Assembly (NCBI GenBank): GCA_019245995.1
Contig: JAFAQW010000285.1
Location: forward strand, 1-18,055
Length of the DNA: 18,055 bases
From: Vulcanimicrobiota bacterium
GTDB taxonomy: Bacteria > Vulcanimicrobiota > Vulcanimicrobiia > Vulcanimicrobiales > Vulcanimicrobiaceae
Direction: 5' to 3'
Below, piece after piece: positions 1-7,552 of this stretch (positions are counted from its first letter, which is position 1; the number at the start of each line of letters is the position of its first letter). The position numbers and the translations under genes are program-made. The notes under the pieces were generated by a model. The model ran no database searches and was not told the DNA's origin. It saw only the letters and a program-made list of their open reading frames with translations.

Positions 1-876
1 CAAATAGACGATAAGACGAAGTACGTTTCGGTCGAGAACGTCGTGCCGAACGGCCCGGCCGACAAAGCCGGAGTCGAGCAGGACGATCTGATCACCGCCA
101 TCGACGGCACTTCCACCAAGGGAATAAGCCTCAATCAGGCCAGTGGAAAACTCCGCGGCAAGGAAGGCACCCGCGTCATCTTGACGATTCAACGCGACGG
201 GGCCGCGCTGCCGCCGTTCACCCTTACGCGCGCCAAAATCCATCAGTTGAGCGTGTACGAAAAGATGCTGCCGGGGAAGATCGGCTACATCGCGCTCACG
301 GTTTTCGGTCGGGAGACCGGTAACGAGTTAACCACTGCGCTTGAACGCCTGCAGCGCCAAGGCGCGCGTGCGCTGGTGCTCGATCTGCGCGACAACGGCG
401 GCGGCTATCTCGAAGCGGCGGTCGCGGTCAGCTCGAAGTTCATAGCGAGCGGGCCGATTGTCTCGGTAGAGTCGCGCGCTTCCAACATTACGACGCTGGA
501 TGCCGACGATACGGCAATCCCGCCCGTACCGCTGGCGGTGCTCGTGAATGGCTACACGGCCTCGGCTTCCGAGATAACTTCAGGAGCCATTCAAGACAGC
601 AGCGTCGGCACGATCATCGGCACGAAGACGTTCGGAAAGGGCGTCGTGCAAACGATCTACCCGCTGCCGGACGGCAGCGCGATCAAGGTGACGACGGCGC
701 GCTATCTGACACCGCGCAACCGCGACATCAACCATCTTGGAATCACCCCGGACATCACGGTTCCGGAGAACAAACATCCACAATTCGGCGTTCCGTCGAA
801 GGACGACCAGTTGGCGCGAGCGCTCCAATACTTGGACGAAAAGCTCGCGCATTTGAACCAAGACAACGGCGTCTAG
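1..876 (+). CDS. S41 family C-terminal processing peptidase (CtpA-like), 5' truncated
   Basis: The reading frame is open from base 1, so the N-terminus (signal peptide and start of the PDZ domain) lies outside the window; the GTG at 43 is an internal valine. Visible in order are a PDZ domain (VVPNGPADKAG onward), a joining segment, and the tail-specific-protease core. The catalytic pair is recognisable: Ser in NGYTASASEI (codon 562-564) and Lys in TFGKG (codon 637-639), exactly 25 residues apart as in the CTP/Prc family Ser-Lys dyad. The family cleaves periplasmic or cell-wall-associated proteins from their C-termini, often envelope or peptidoglycan-hydrolase regulators. The gene ends in TAG and converges on rng. 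A role next to cell-shape genes is suggestive only. The family call is firm; the exact subfamily is not. Confidence 0.93.
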   Translation, partial: QIDDKTKYVSVENVVPNGPADKAGVEQDDLITAIDGTSTKGISLNQASGKLRGKEGTRVILTIQRDGAALPPFTLTRAKIHQLSVYEKMLPGKIGYIALTVFGRETGNELTTALERLQRQGARALVLDLRDNGGGYLEAAVAVSSKFIASGPIVSVESRASNITTLDADDTAIPPVPLAVLVNGYTASASEITSGAIQDSSVGTIIGTKTFGKGVVQTIYPLPDGSAIKVTTARYLTPRNRDINHLGITPDITVPENKHPQFGVPSKDDQLARALQYLDEKLAHLNQDNGV

Positions 877-902
877 GTGACTCGGGCTTGCGCCCGAGTC
901 AC
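877..902. terminator. Perfect inverted repeat between convergent genes, likely bidirectional terminator
   Basis: An 11-bp perfect stem (877-887 pairing with 892-902) closes the 4-base loop ttgc. It starts at the base after the S41 protease stop and overlaps the rng stop codon at 899-901. Because it is symmetric it can fold in both transcripts. Neither side has a clear U-tract, so termination might be U-independent, or the stem may mainly protect 3' ends. Confidence 0.7.
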
Positions 903-3316
903 TCCGACAAATCTTTGACGGCCTTCTTTCGCGAAGATGTCGAACGTTTGCGCTTCGGCGCCTCCGGCGCCTCGCCCGGCGAGGCTTCGGTAACGCGCGC
1001 CGCGCGCGACCGTTTGGGCCGCGGCGGCGTAACGGCGTCCGCTTGACCGTCGGCGGCGCGTTTGGCGCGGCTTCGTCGCGGGCGGCCCCCCTCGGTTTTG
1101 ACTGCGAGCGCGCTCGCCGCACCCTGTAACTCGGCCGGCGGCGCAGATTCGACCGCGGCGGTGGCGCGGCGACGACGGCGCGCCGGCTTCGGACGCTTCG
1201 GCTCTTCGGGCGGCGCGGACAGGCTCGGAGGCGGTGGCTCAACAGCCGGTGGCGGAGCCGGCGCCACGGGCGCGATCGCGAACGCCTGCCCGGCCGCCGC
1301 CTCGGCGAAGCCGACGGACGAACGTCCGCCACGCCCCCGCCGGCGCCGGCGGCGACGCCGCCGTTTGCGGCCGCTGGCATCGCCCTGAGCCTGGAGTTGC
1401 GTCCCGATGACGATCGCGTCCGGGGCCGCCTCGCCCTTTCGCTCGGCTCGCAGGGCCTTGTCTTGCTGTTCTTCCTCTTCGGTCGCCGAGGAGATGCCGA
1501 TCGGTGGACGAGCGGCCGACTGGCGCGCGGCGTCCTCGGCCAATTCCCGCAACTGACGCGCCTGTTCGGCTGCCGTCGGTTCGGCACGCCGGGCCCCTCT
1601 TCGCCTGCGCGGCTTTGCTTTCGCGCCGGCCGTTACCAGTTCGGCGAGAACGTAATCGCGCTCATCGTCCACGTCGAGAATTCGAATCCGAACGAAGTTG
1701 CCGGCGTTGTTTGCGCCATTGTCCACTTCGGCGACGCGGCCGTCCACGACGGCAGCAGCGGAGTTCGCATTGGGAAGGCGCCCAGGCAACAGCTCGACCT
1801 CATGCTCGTCGCCCACGCGCAACGGCTGTTCGCGCCTCGTACTACCGGCGGGGACGATCTCGATCCGCGCCTTCTCCGGATGGATGAGGGGATCGACGCG
1901 CACGAAGATGGAGCGGCCGACGTTGCGCGCCAGGTCCTGGCACTCGTCTTCGTACCAAAAATCCATCTGCATCGCCACCGTCGGTGCGACGTGTACGATG
2001 ACGTCGCCGGCGCCCCCGTTGCGCAGCTGATGCCGAACCTGCCGAAACGTCTCGATTGCGACCGACTGCGCCGACATGACGCTCCCCATCCCCTCGCAGA
2101 CCGGACACGCGCCGCGCAACTGCGCGCCCAAGTCCTTACCGATGCGCTTGCGCGTGAACTCGAGCAAACCGAGGTTCGAAAAGGATTGGATCGTCGCGCG
2201 AGTCCGGTCGCGGCGAAGGCTCTCCTCCATCTTCGCGATCACCTTGTCGCGTGAAGCGTCCGTCGCCATGTCGATGAAATCGACGACGACGATGCCGCCG
2301 ATATCCCGCAAGCGCACCTGCCTCGCGATCTCCTCAGCGGCTTCGATGTTCGTCTTGAGGATCGTATCTTCGAGGTTGCGTCCGCCGGTGAATTTGCCGG
2401 AGTTTACGTCGATCACGGTTAGCGCCTCGGTCGACTCGATGACGATGGACGCCCCCGATGGGAGGTTGATCTTCGGTTTCATCAACTTCAGCAGCTCTTC
2501 GTTGATGTGATAATCTTCGAACAACTGGCGTCCCGTGTTGTAGTATTCGAGCCGGCTGATGTATTGCGGCCCGAGCAACTGCAGAAGATCCCGGACCTTG
2601 CGGTACTCTTCCTCGTCATCGATCAACACCCGATCGACGTCGGCCGTGATGAAATCGCGAGCCGCTTTGTAAATCAGGTTCATGTCCTTGTGCAACAGCG
2701 AGGGCGACGACGCGCGCTTGTACGTTTCAAGAATGCCGTGCCACATGCGGATGAGCACGCCCAAGTCGGCAATGAGCTCCGCCTCGCTGGCGCCGGCCGC
2801 CGCCGTGCGCACCACCGTCGCCATGCCTTCGGGGCGAATCCGTTTTATGACGGATTTGAGCCTGTTGCGCTCGTCTGCCGACTCGATCTTCCGCGACACT
2901 CCCGAATACTTGCCCGTGGGCATGAGAATCAGATAGCGGCCCGGCAGCGAGATGTTCGTGGAGATTCGAGCGCCCTTGAGGCCGCGAGGCTCCTTGACGA
3001 TCTGCACCAGCACGTCGTCGCCCCGCTTTACCTTCTCGCTGATCGTAAAGCCGCTGTGTCCTTGCGTTATCTCGACGTCCCCAATATTGAGCGGCTGCTT
3101 ATTGATATCGTCGACGTACAAGAAGGCGTTGCGCCCCAAGCCGATGTCGACGAACGCGGCGCCCATTCCCGGGAGCACGTTCTGCACTTTTCCTTTGTAG
3201 ATCGAGCCGATGACCTTCTCTTCGCGCTCGATGTAGAGTTCGGCTAAGTCGCCGTTCTCGAGTATCGCGACCCGGTTCTCCCAGGGGTCGCTCGAGATCA
3301 GTATCTCGGTTGACAA
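899..3316 (-). CDS. rng: Ribonuclease E/G family endoribonuclease
   Basis: Single-strand-specific endoribonuclease for rRNA/tRNA maturation and mRNA decay. I chose the TTG at 3316 because GAGGA lies four bases upstream and the protein then begins like family members (MSTEILISSDPWENRV); a GTG at 3364 would add 16 residues. From the TTG the protein has 805 residues. It contains an S1 RNA-binding domain (about 35-110), a DNase-I-like catalytic core with Asp303 (VIDVNSGK) and Asp346 (VVDFIDM), and the zinc-link motif CPVCEGMG with Cys404 and Cys407. These numbers coincide with E. coli RNase E. From about residue 565 the tail is low-complexity, rich in Arg, Pro and Ala, with a run of nine arginines near 652-660, resembling the disordered RNA-binding tails of RNase E. 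It is the last gene of the min-rodA cluster. No degradosome partner can be inferred. Confidence 0.95.
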   Translation of the reverse strand: MSTEILISSDPWENRVAILENGDLAELYIEREEKVIGSIYKGKVQNVLPGMGAAFVDIGLGRNAFLYVDDINKQPLNIGDVEITQGHSGFTISEKVKRGDDVLVQIVKEPRGLKGARISTNISLPGRYLILMPTGKYSGVSRKIESADERNRLKSVIKRIRPEGMATVVRTAAAGASEAELIADLGVLIRMWHGILETYKRASSPSLLHKDMNLIYKAARDFITADVDRVLIDDEEEYRKVRDLLQLLGPQYISRLEYYNTGRQLFEDYHINEELLKLMKPKINLPSGASIVIESTEALTVIDVNSGKFTGGRNLEDTILKTNIEAAEEIARQVRLRDIGGIVVVDFIDMATDASRDKVIAKMEESLRRDRTRATIQSFSNLGLLEFTRKRIGKDLGAQLRGACPVCEGMGSVMSAQSVAIETFRQVRHQLRNGGAGDVIVHVAPTVAMQMDFWYEDECQDLARNVGRSIFVRVDPLIHPEKARIEIVPAGSTRREQPLRVGDEHEVELLPGRLPNANSAAAVVDGRVAEVDNGANNAGNFVRIRILDVDDERDYVLAELVTAGAKAKPRRRRGARRAEPTAAEQARQLRELAEDAARQSAARPPIGISSATEEEEQQDKALRAERKGEAAPDAIVIGTQLQAQGDASGRKRRRRRRRRRGRGGRSSVGFAEAAAGQAFAIAPVAPAPPPAVEPPPPSLSAPPEEPKRPKPARRRRRATAAVESAPPAELQGAASALAVKTEGGRPRRSRAKRAADGQADAVTPPRPKRSRAARVTEASPGEAPEAPKRKRSTSSRKKAVKDLSE

Positions 3317-3320
3317 ATTG

Positions 3321-3325
3321 TCCTC
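3321..3325 (-). promoter_or_regulatory. Shine-Dalgarno GAGGA deciding the rng start
   Basis: On the minus strand GAGGA is followed by CAAT and then TTG at 3316. The GTG at 3364 has no comparable purine-rich sequence before it. Together with the N-terminal match to the family this favours the downstream start. Confidence 0.6.
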
Positions 3326-3442
3326 AGAACTCTGCGAGCTTGCCGCCCGCCGCACTTCCGTCACCGGCGCGTCTGGCGGGCGGCTTCGCCATCACGGCGA
3401 GCTCGCTAAAAAACTTTTGCTGGCGCGTTTTCCGGACCAAAG

Positions 3443-3467
3443 CCGGCCGGACCTTCAGGCCGGTCGG
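3443..3467 (-). terminator. GC-rich hairpin immediately after rodA
   Basis: 3443-3450 pairs with 3460-3467, then 3452-3453 with 3458-3459. There is one bulged base at 3451, one imperfect pair (3446 with 3464) and the loop 3454-3457. It lies two bases after the rodA stop on the minus strand and within the roughly 150-bp gap before rng. No U-run follows directly. It may be an attenuating or processing stem between rodA and rng rather than a full terminator. Confidence 0.35.
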
Positions 3468-3469
3468 GG

Positions 3470-4606
3470 CTAGGCGTTGCCGAGTACGTCGCGGTCCTTC
3501 TGCGAGTAGATGTTGAGCAATATCCCGATCGCGCCAAAATCGGTCAGCATCGCAGAGCCGCCGTACGACATGAACGGTAGGGGAATCCCCGTGATCGGCA
3601 TGATGCCGAGCGTCATCCCGACGTTGACGAGCAAGTGAAAAAAGAGCATTCCGACCAATCCCGCGGCCAACAAGAAGCCAAAGCGCTCTCGAGCGGCCAG
3701 CATCGTTCGAATCCCACCGAAGAGGATGGCGGCATACAGCGCGAGCAGCAGGAGCGCGCCGGCGAAACCCCATTCCTCGGCGAGCACCGTAAAGATGAAG
3801 TCGCGCGAGTGCTCGGGGACGAAGTTTAGCTGCGTTTGCGTTCCGTGATAAAGTCCCCGCCCGAAGAGCTCGCCGTTCCCGACCGCGATCTCGGATTGAT
3901 TCAGATTGTAACCAGCGCCACGTAGGTCCGCCTTCGGGTTGAGGAAAACAAAGAGCCGCGCGCGCTGAAACGGTTTGAGCACGGCGCTGGTTCCGACCGC
4001 TCCCGCGGCGACGACCAAGACTCCCAACAGATAGATCGCGAAATCGCCGAGTTTCGGCAGAGCGAAGAAGAGGTCGACGGTAAGAATGGCGACGAGCACC
4101 AGCGACGTCCCCAAGTCCGGCTGCTTGAGAATCACGAGAGCGGGGAGCGCCACGGTGAGCAGCGGCTTCCACAGGTCGACGATTTTTTCGTAGGTTGTGG
4201 TGCACAGAACCGATGCCAGCGCGATGGCGACGACCAGCTTCGCCGGCTCCGAAGGCTGAAACGTGCCGAGCGGTCCCAGCGAAATCCAACGTTGAGCCCC
4301 CATCGCACTGTGACCCCCTCGCAGGATAAAGAGCAACAGCAGCAAGTTGACGACATAGAGCGGCAGCGCCCATCGCCGCCAGTTGCGATAATCCACCAAC
4401 GAGAGGCCGACCATCAGCGCGACGCCCATCACGAGATACAGCGTTTGCTTCGAAAACTCGCCTGCCGCGCCCGGTGAATGCGCTCCGGCGGACTTTATGC
4501 ACACCAATCCGATCAACGCGATGCCGACGGTGCAACCCGCCAGCAGCCAGTTATTCCTTCGCGCGTACCGCCGAAGTTCGGCCGCACGAACGGCCAACAC
4601 GGCCAC
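3470..4606 (-). CDS. rodA: RodA, SEDS-family peptidoglycan glycosyltransferase
   Basis: Polytopic membrane protein of 378 residues, close to the usual RodA length, that polymerises lipid II into glycan strands for lateral-wall growth with a class B PBP. Seen in the sequence: about ten hydrophobic segments; the GAQRWISLGPLGTFQPSEPAKL region after TM3; the conserved extracellular motif PEHSRDFIFTVLAEEWGF (264-281) with Asp269, the acidic site implicated in SEDS catalysis; and the FtsW/RodA/SpoVE signature around 328-351 ending MSYGGSA. The start is GTG, 10 bases after the minE stop, without a strong Shine-Dalgarno sequence, so translation is probably coupled. RodA is preferred over FtsW because of its length and its association with min genes and rng, an arrangement seen in other bacteria. 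No PBP2 or mreBCD is visible in the window. Confidence 0.93.
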   Translation of the reverse strand: MAVLAVRAAELRRYARRNNWLLAGCTVGIALIGLVCIKSAGAHSPGAAGEFSKQTLYLVMGVALMVGLSLVDYRNWRRWALPLYVVNLLLLLFILRGGHSAMGAQRWISLGPLGTFQPSEPAKLVVAIALASVLCTTTYEKIVDLWKPLLTVALPALVILKQPDLGTSLVLVAILTVDLFFALPKLGDFAIYLLGVLVVAAGAVGTSAVLKPFQRARLFVFLNPKADLRGAGYNLNQSEIAVGNGELFGRGLYHGTQTQLNFVPEHSRDFIFTVLAEEWGFAGALLLLALYAAILFGGIRTMLAARERFGFLLAAGLVGMLFFHLLVNVGMTLGIMPITGIPLPFMSYGGSAMLTDFGAIGILLNIYSQKDRDVLGNA

Positions 4607-4616
4607 GGAGCGCTGC

Positions 4617-5051
4617 TTAGTTCGTCGCCGGGGCGGGCGCGGGTGCCGGTTTCTTCCGGCGGCGGCGCCGGCGCGTCGGCGGCGCTTGCCCTTCGGCGCT
4701 CGCTTTCGCCGGCGTACGGCGCTTGGGTGACGCCGGTTTCGCGGCGTCGCGCGGCGCAGGCGGGATTTCGTCGCGTTTTCCGTTGCCGTTGCTGCTCGGA
4801 CGATTCACCGAAAGAATGGGGATGTTGGCCAGCATGGCAAGCGCGCTGTCTTGGCGCTCGAAGCTGACGTCGATGCGCTCTCGGTCCACTTCGACGTGGC
4901 GCGAAATGACCTCCACGAGCTCGCGCTTCATCGTTTCGATCATCTCGGGGGCGAGCTCGAGATGATCCGTCATCAGAACCAATCGTAGCCGTTCCTTGGC
5001 GGTCGCGCTGGATCCGCGCTGACCCAGAAGCCGGCGCAGGAACTCGATCAC
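4617..5051 (-). CDS. minE: MinE, cell division topological specificity factor with long basic C-terminal tail
   Basis: MinE stimulates the MinD ATPase at the membrane and drives Min oscillation or patterning. Residues 1-10 (MIEFLRRLLG) form an amphipathic membrane-targeting helix. ATAKERLRLVLM (16-27) matches the MinD-binding segment of E. coli MinE. Residues 40-80 (ELVEVISRHVEVD and on to DSALAMLANIPI) correspond to the dimeric topological domain. Canonical MinE is about 88 residues; this one has 144. The extra 60 are Pro/Ala/Lys/Arg-rich and contain a run of six Arg followed by two Lys (127-134), then a PAPAPA end. The GTG start overlaps the stop of the upstream minD by four bases (GTGA), indicating translational coupling. 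The core identification is strong; the tail's function is unknown. Confidence 0.93.
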   Translation of the reverse strand: MIEFLRRLLGQRGSSATAKERLRLVLMTDHLELAPEMIETMKRELVEVISRHVEVDRERIDVSFERQDSALAMLANIPILSVNRPSSNGNGKRDEIPPAPRDAAKPASPKRRTPAKASAEGQAPPTRRRRRRKKPAPAPAPATN

Positions 5052-5902
5052 GAGCGATTGCCTCCAAACAGCGCGGTAACGCGTTCCTTGAGGGTCGGTC
5101 TGGGGGTAGGCGGCATCGGCACCGGAACGTCTTCGCCGGCCAGCCGCGCGGCAATCGCGTGATAGGCCGCGCCGGTGGGATTCTCTTTGCGCAACGCGAG
5201 CGGCTCGCCGCGATTGGTCGTGATGATGATCTCCGGCTCGTCCGCGATCGCGCCCAACAACGGCAAACGAAGGATTCCGTTGACGTCGTCGATCGACAGC
5301 ATCTTCCCACGCTTCACTAACTGGGGCCGCAGACGATTGACGATCAGTTGCGGGCGAAAGCGATTCCCCAACAATCCGATGACGCGATCGACGTCACGTA
5401 CCGCGGAGACCTCGGGGGTGCAGATGACGATCGCTTCGTCGGCGCCGGCCACGGCGTTGCGGAACCCCATTTCGATTCCGGCAGGGCAATCGATCAGCAC
5501 GAAGTCGAAACGCTCGCGCAGCGTTGCGATCAACGCCACCATCTGCGGGGTGTGGACTTCTTCCTTCTCGCGCGATTGCGCGGCCGCGAGCAACTGAAGG
5601 CGATCGCTATGCTTCCCGGCCACGAGCGCGTCCTCGATTTGCACGCGCTCTTCCAGAACGTCGAGCAGATGATGTTTGACGCGGCTTTCCAGGCCGAGCA
5701 CGATATCGAGATTGCGCAGGCCCACGTCGGCGTCGACGAGCACGACGCTCGCCCCGCGCTCTGCCAGCGCGGTGCCGAGGTTGGCCGTGGTCGTGGTCTT
5801 GCCGACGCCGCCCTTGCCGGACGTAAGAACGATCGCGCGTCCGCGCGGCGCCGGCGCCGCGCCGGCCTCATGTTGGATCGCGATGGGCTCGATATTTTGC
5901 AC
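5048..5902 (-). CDS. minD: MinD-family septum-site ATPase, second copy (adjacent to minE)
   Basis: ParA/MinD-type ATPase of 284 residues. It has the deviant Walker A GKGGVGKT (29-36, signature Lys30 and P-loop Lys35), VDADVGLRNLD, the switch-II region LIDCPAGIE, the TPEVSAVRD motif and the NRGEP motif. It ends in an amphipathic membrane-targeting helix, LKERVTALFGGNRS. It is therefore a complete, probably membrane-cycling MinD and not a remnant. Compared with the other copy it carries about 20 extra N-terminal residues (Ala/Pro-rich) before the P-loop. The GTG start is one base after the first minD stop, with a GGGG-type ribosome site inside the end of that gene. Its own stop overlaps minE. 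It may be the partner that MinE senses, but the sequence alone does not assign separate jobs. Confidence 0.92.
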   Translation of the reverse strand: MQNIEPIAIQHEAGAAPAPRGRAIVLTSGKGGVGKTTTTANLGTALAERGASVVLVDADVGLRNLDIVLGLESRVKHHLLDVLEERVQIEDALVAGKHSDRLQLLAAAQSREKEEVHTPQMVALIATLRERFDFVLIDCPAGIEMGFRNAVAGADEAIVICTPEVSAVRDVDRVIGLLGNRFRPQLIVNRLRPQLVKRGKMLSIDDVNGILRLPLLGAIADEPEIIITTNRGEPLALRKENPTGAAYHAIAARLAGEDVPVPMPPTPRPTLKERVTALFGGNRS

Positions 5903-5903
5903 G

Positions 5904-6695
5904 TTACCCCGCTTTCAACGCTCCCTTGAGCCGACCGAACAAGCCTTGCCGGTCGAAAGTGGTAAACGGAACCAGCTCCCCTTCCAAACGACGCGCGATC
6001 TTATCGTAAATCGCACTCAGGCGCCCGGCGTCGCGCAATGCGATCGGCTCGCCGCGGTTGGTCGTGTCGATCACGTCCTCGTCTTCCGGCACGATTCCCA
6101 AGAGCTCCACGGCGAGAACGTCGCAGACGTCGTCCACGGATAGCATTTCGCCGCTGCTGACCATCTCCGGGCGCAGCCGATTGACGATCAAACGAATCGG
6201 CTTGTTGGCGGCCGCTATCTTGCCGACTACGCGGTCGGCGTCGCGAATGGAGCTTACTTCGGGCGTCGTGACGACAATGGCTTCCTCCGCCCCCGCAACG
6301 GCATTGCGAAACCCCGTCTCGATCCCCGCCGGGCAGTCGATGATGACGTAGTCCACTTGCGCCGCCGCTTCTTCCACGATCGCGGCGAACTGTTCAGGTG
6401 CGATTGCCTCTTTCTCGCGCGTCTGTGCCGCGGGCAAGATCGCCAGCGACTCGAAGCGCTTATCCTTGATGAGCGCTTGACGGAGATGGCAACGCCCTTC
6501 GGCCACCTCCACCAAGTCGAAGACGATGCGCTTTTCGAGTCCGAGCACGAGGTCGAGATTACGCAGACCTATATCGGCATCGATCAGAATGACGCGGCGG
6601 CCCCTTTTGGCCAGCGTCGCGCCGAGGTTCGCGGTCGTCGTCGTCTTGCCCACTCCGCCCTTGCCCGAGGTGACGACGATGCGGCGGGCGCTCAC
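5904..6695 (-). CDS. minD: MinD-family septum-site ATPase, first copy (adjacent to minC)
   Basis: 263-residue MinD with all hallmarks: GKGGVGKT (11-18, Lys12 and Lys17), LIDADIGLRNLD, IIDCPAGIETG, TPEVSSIRDADR, LLGIVPEDEDV, NRGEPIAL, and a C-terminal amphipathic helix GLFGRLKGALKAG for membrane binding. It is nearer to canonical MinD than the downstream copy in length and in motifs such as VIPED-like GIVPED and ALIKDKR. By eye the two copies share roughly half of their residues. MinD recruits MinC to the membrane and is stimulated by MinE. The GTG start overlaps the minC stop by four bases (GTGA), so minC and this gene are translationally coupled. Confidence that it is a MinD is high. Confidence 0.94.
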   Translation of the reverse strand: MSARRIVVTSGKGGVGKTTTTANLGATLAKRGRRVILIDADIGLRNLDLVLGLEKRIVFDLVEVAEGRCHLRQALIKDKRFESLAILPAAQTREKEAIAPEQFAAIVEEAAAQVDYVIIDCPAGIETGFRNAVAGAEEAIVVTTPEVSSIRDADRVVGKIAAANKPIRLIVNRLRPEMVSSGEMLSVDDVCDVLAVELLGIVPEDEDVIDTTNRGEPIALRDAGRLSAIYDKIARRLEGELVPFTTFDRQGLFGRLKGALKAG

Positions 6696-7552
6696 GACGG
6701 CACGTTATCGGCGGAAACGTCGGCCAGCCGCTCCAGCGGAACGATCGCGATTTGACCGTCGCGGACCAGCGCGGCCTCGGGAGGAAGTGCCGTCCGGCGA
6801 ACGCGTCCGCGCTCTGCGGCGATGTACGTGGCGATGCGCAGTTGCGTCGGAAGCAACTCGACGGCATAGATGCGCGCGTTTGGGTCCCCTGCGGCGCCCG
6901 CGTGCGCGATGCCGCCCAGTCGTCCGAACACCACGACGTCGCCGGTCGCGATCAGCTCCGCTCCTGGGTTGACGTCACCGACGACGACGACGTTGCCCGT
7001 ATGATGGAGCACTTGCCCGCCCCGCAACGTGGCACGATGATAGAGCGTCGATGGGAGCGCCTCGACCAGCCGGAGCGCCGTTTGGCGCGATTGCTTGCCG
7101 TCCAAACGTTGACGCGGAACGCTCGCTTCGCCGCGGCTTCGGCGCTCTGCGATGTCCTGGCGAGCGCCGGCAAAGTCCGCGACGAGCGAGCGCGCGGCTG
7201 CAGACAGCTTTACCTGCGGATGGCTCTCGAACTCGAGGCCGCCACGCGCCGCGACCTCGGCGATGGCCTCGCTCGTGCCGGTGAGCGCTCGCAGGGTGAC
7301 GCCCGCGCACGCCAAGATGCAACGGAGCCGTTCCACGACTTCGGCCTCCGGCACCGCATCGCCGAAGTTCGCCACCGCGGCGCTGCCGCTGTAAAAGCCG
7401 GGCTGGCTAGCAAGGCGAGCTTCGAGCTGGTCGAGCGCGTGCTCGACGGCATGCTCCGGCAGCGTGACTTCAAGCCCGTCACGCCGGCCCCGCAACAGTG
7501 TCACGCGGCGCTCTGCGCGGACGCTAGAATAAAAACCCTGCGCTTTCCACAT
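6692..7552 (-). CDS. minC: MinC, septum-site inhibitor of FtsZ
   Basis: 286 residues. The C-terminal MinC beta-helix domain (about 175-265) is unmistakable: RGGQVLHHTGNVVVVGDVNPGAEL followed by GRLGGIAHAGA, which dimerises and contacts MinD and FtsZ. The N-terminal domain (about 17-110) is more divergent, as is normal in this family, and a linker of about 60 residues separates the two. It prevents Z-ring assembly away from midcell when recruited by MinD. I kept the ATG at 7552; the family-like sequence begins at VTLLRGRRDG, so the GTG at 7504 is a credible alternative. Neither has a clear Shine-Dalgarno sequence. It is the first gene of the cluster, transcribed from the AT-rich island shared with the M48 gene. 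Confidence 0.92.
   Translation of the reverse strand: MWKAQGFYSSVRAERRVTLLRGRRDGLEVTLPEHAVEHALDQLEARLASQPGFYSGSAAVANFGDAVPEAEVVERLRCILACAGVTLRALTGTSEAIAEVAARGGLEFESHPQVKLSAAARSLVADFAGARQDIAERRSRGEASVPRQRLDGKQSRQTALRLVEALPSTLYHRATLRGGQVLHHTGNVVVVGDVNPGAELIATGDVVVFGRLGGIAHAGAAGDPNARIYAVELLPTQLRIATYIAAERGRVRRTALPPEAALVRDGQIAIVPLERLADVSADNVPS

Noticed and set aside
580..1587. 335-residue minus-strand ORF across the rng tail
   Set aside because: A frame-shifted reading of the Arg-rich rng tail and the opposite strand of the S41 gene; extremely Arg/Pro-rich, with no domain.
3324..4535. 403-residue minus-strand ORF overlapping rodA and the rng start
   Set aside because: Arg/Ala/Gly-rich translation in another frame of the rodA region; RodA motifs are all in the other frame.
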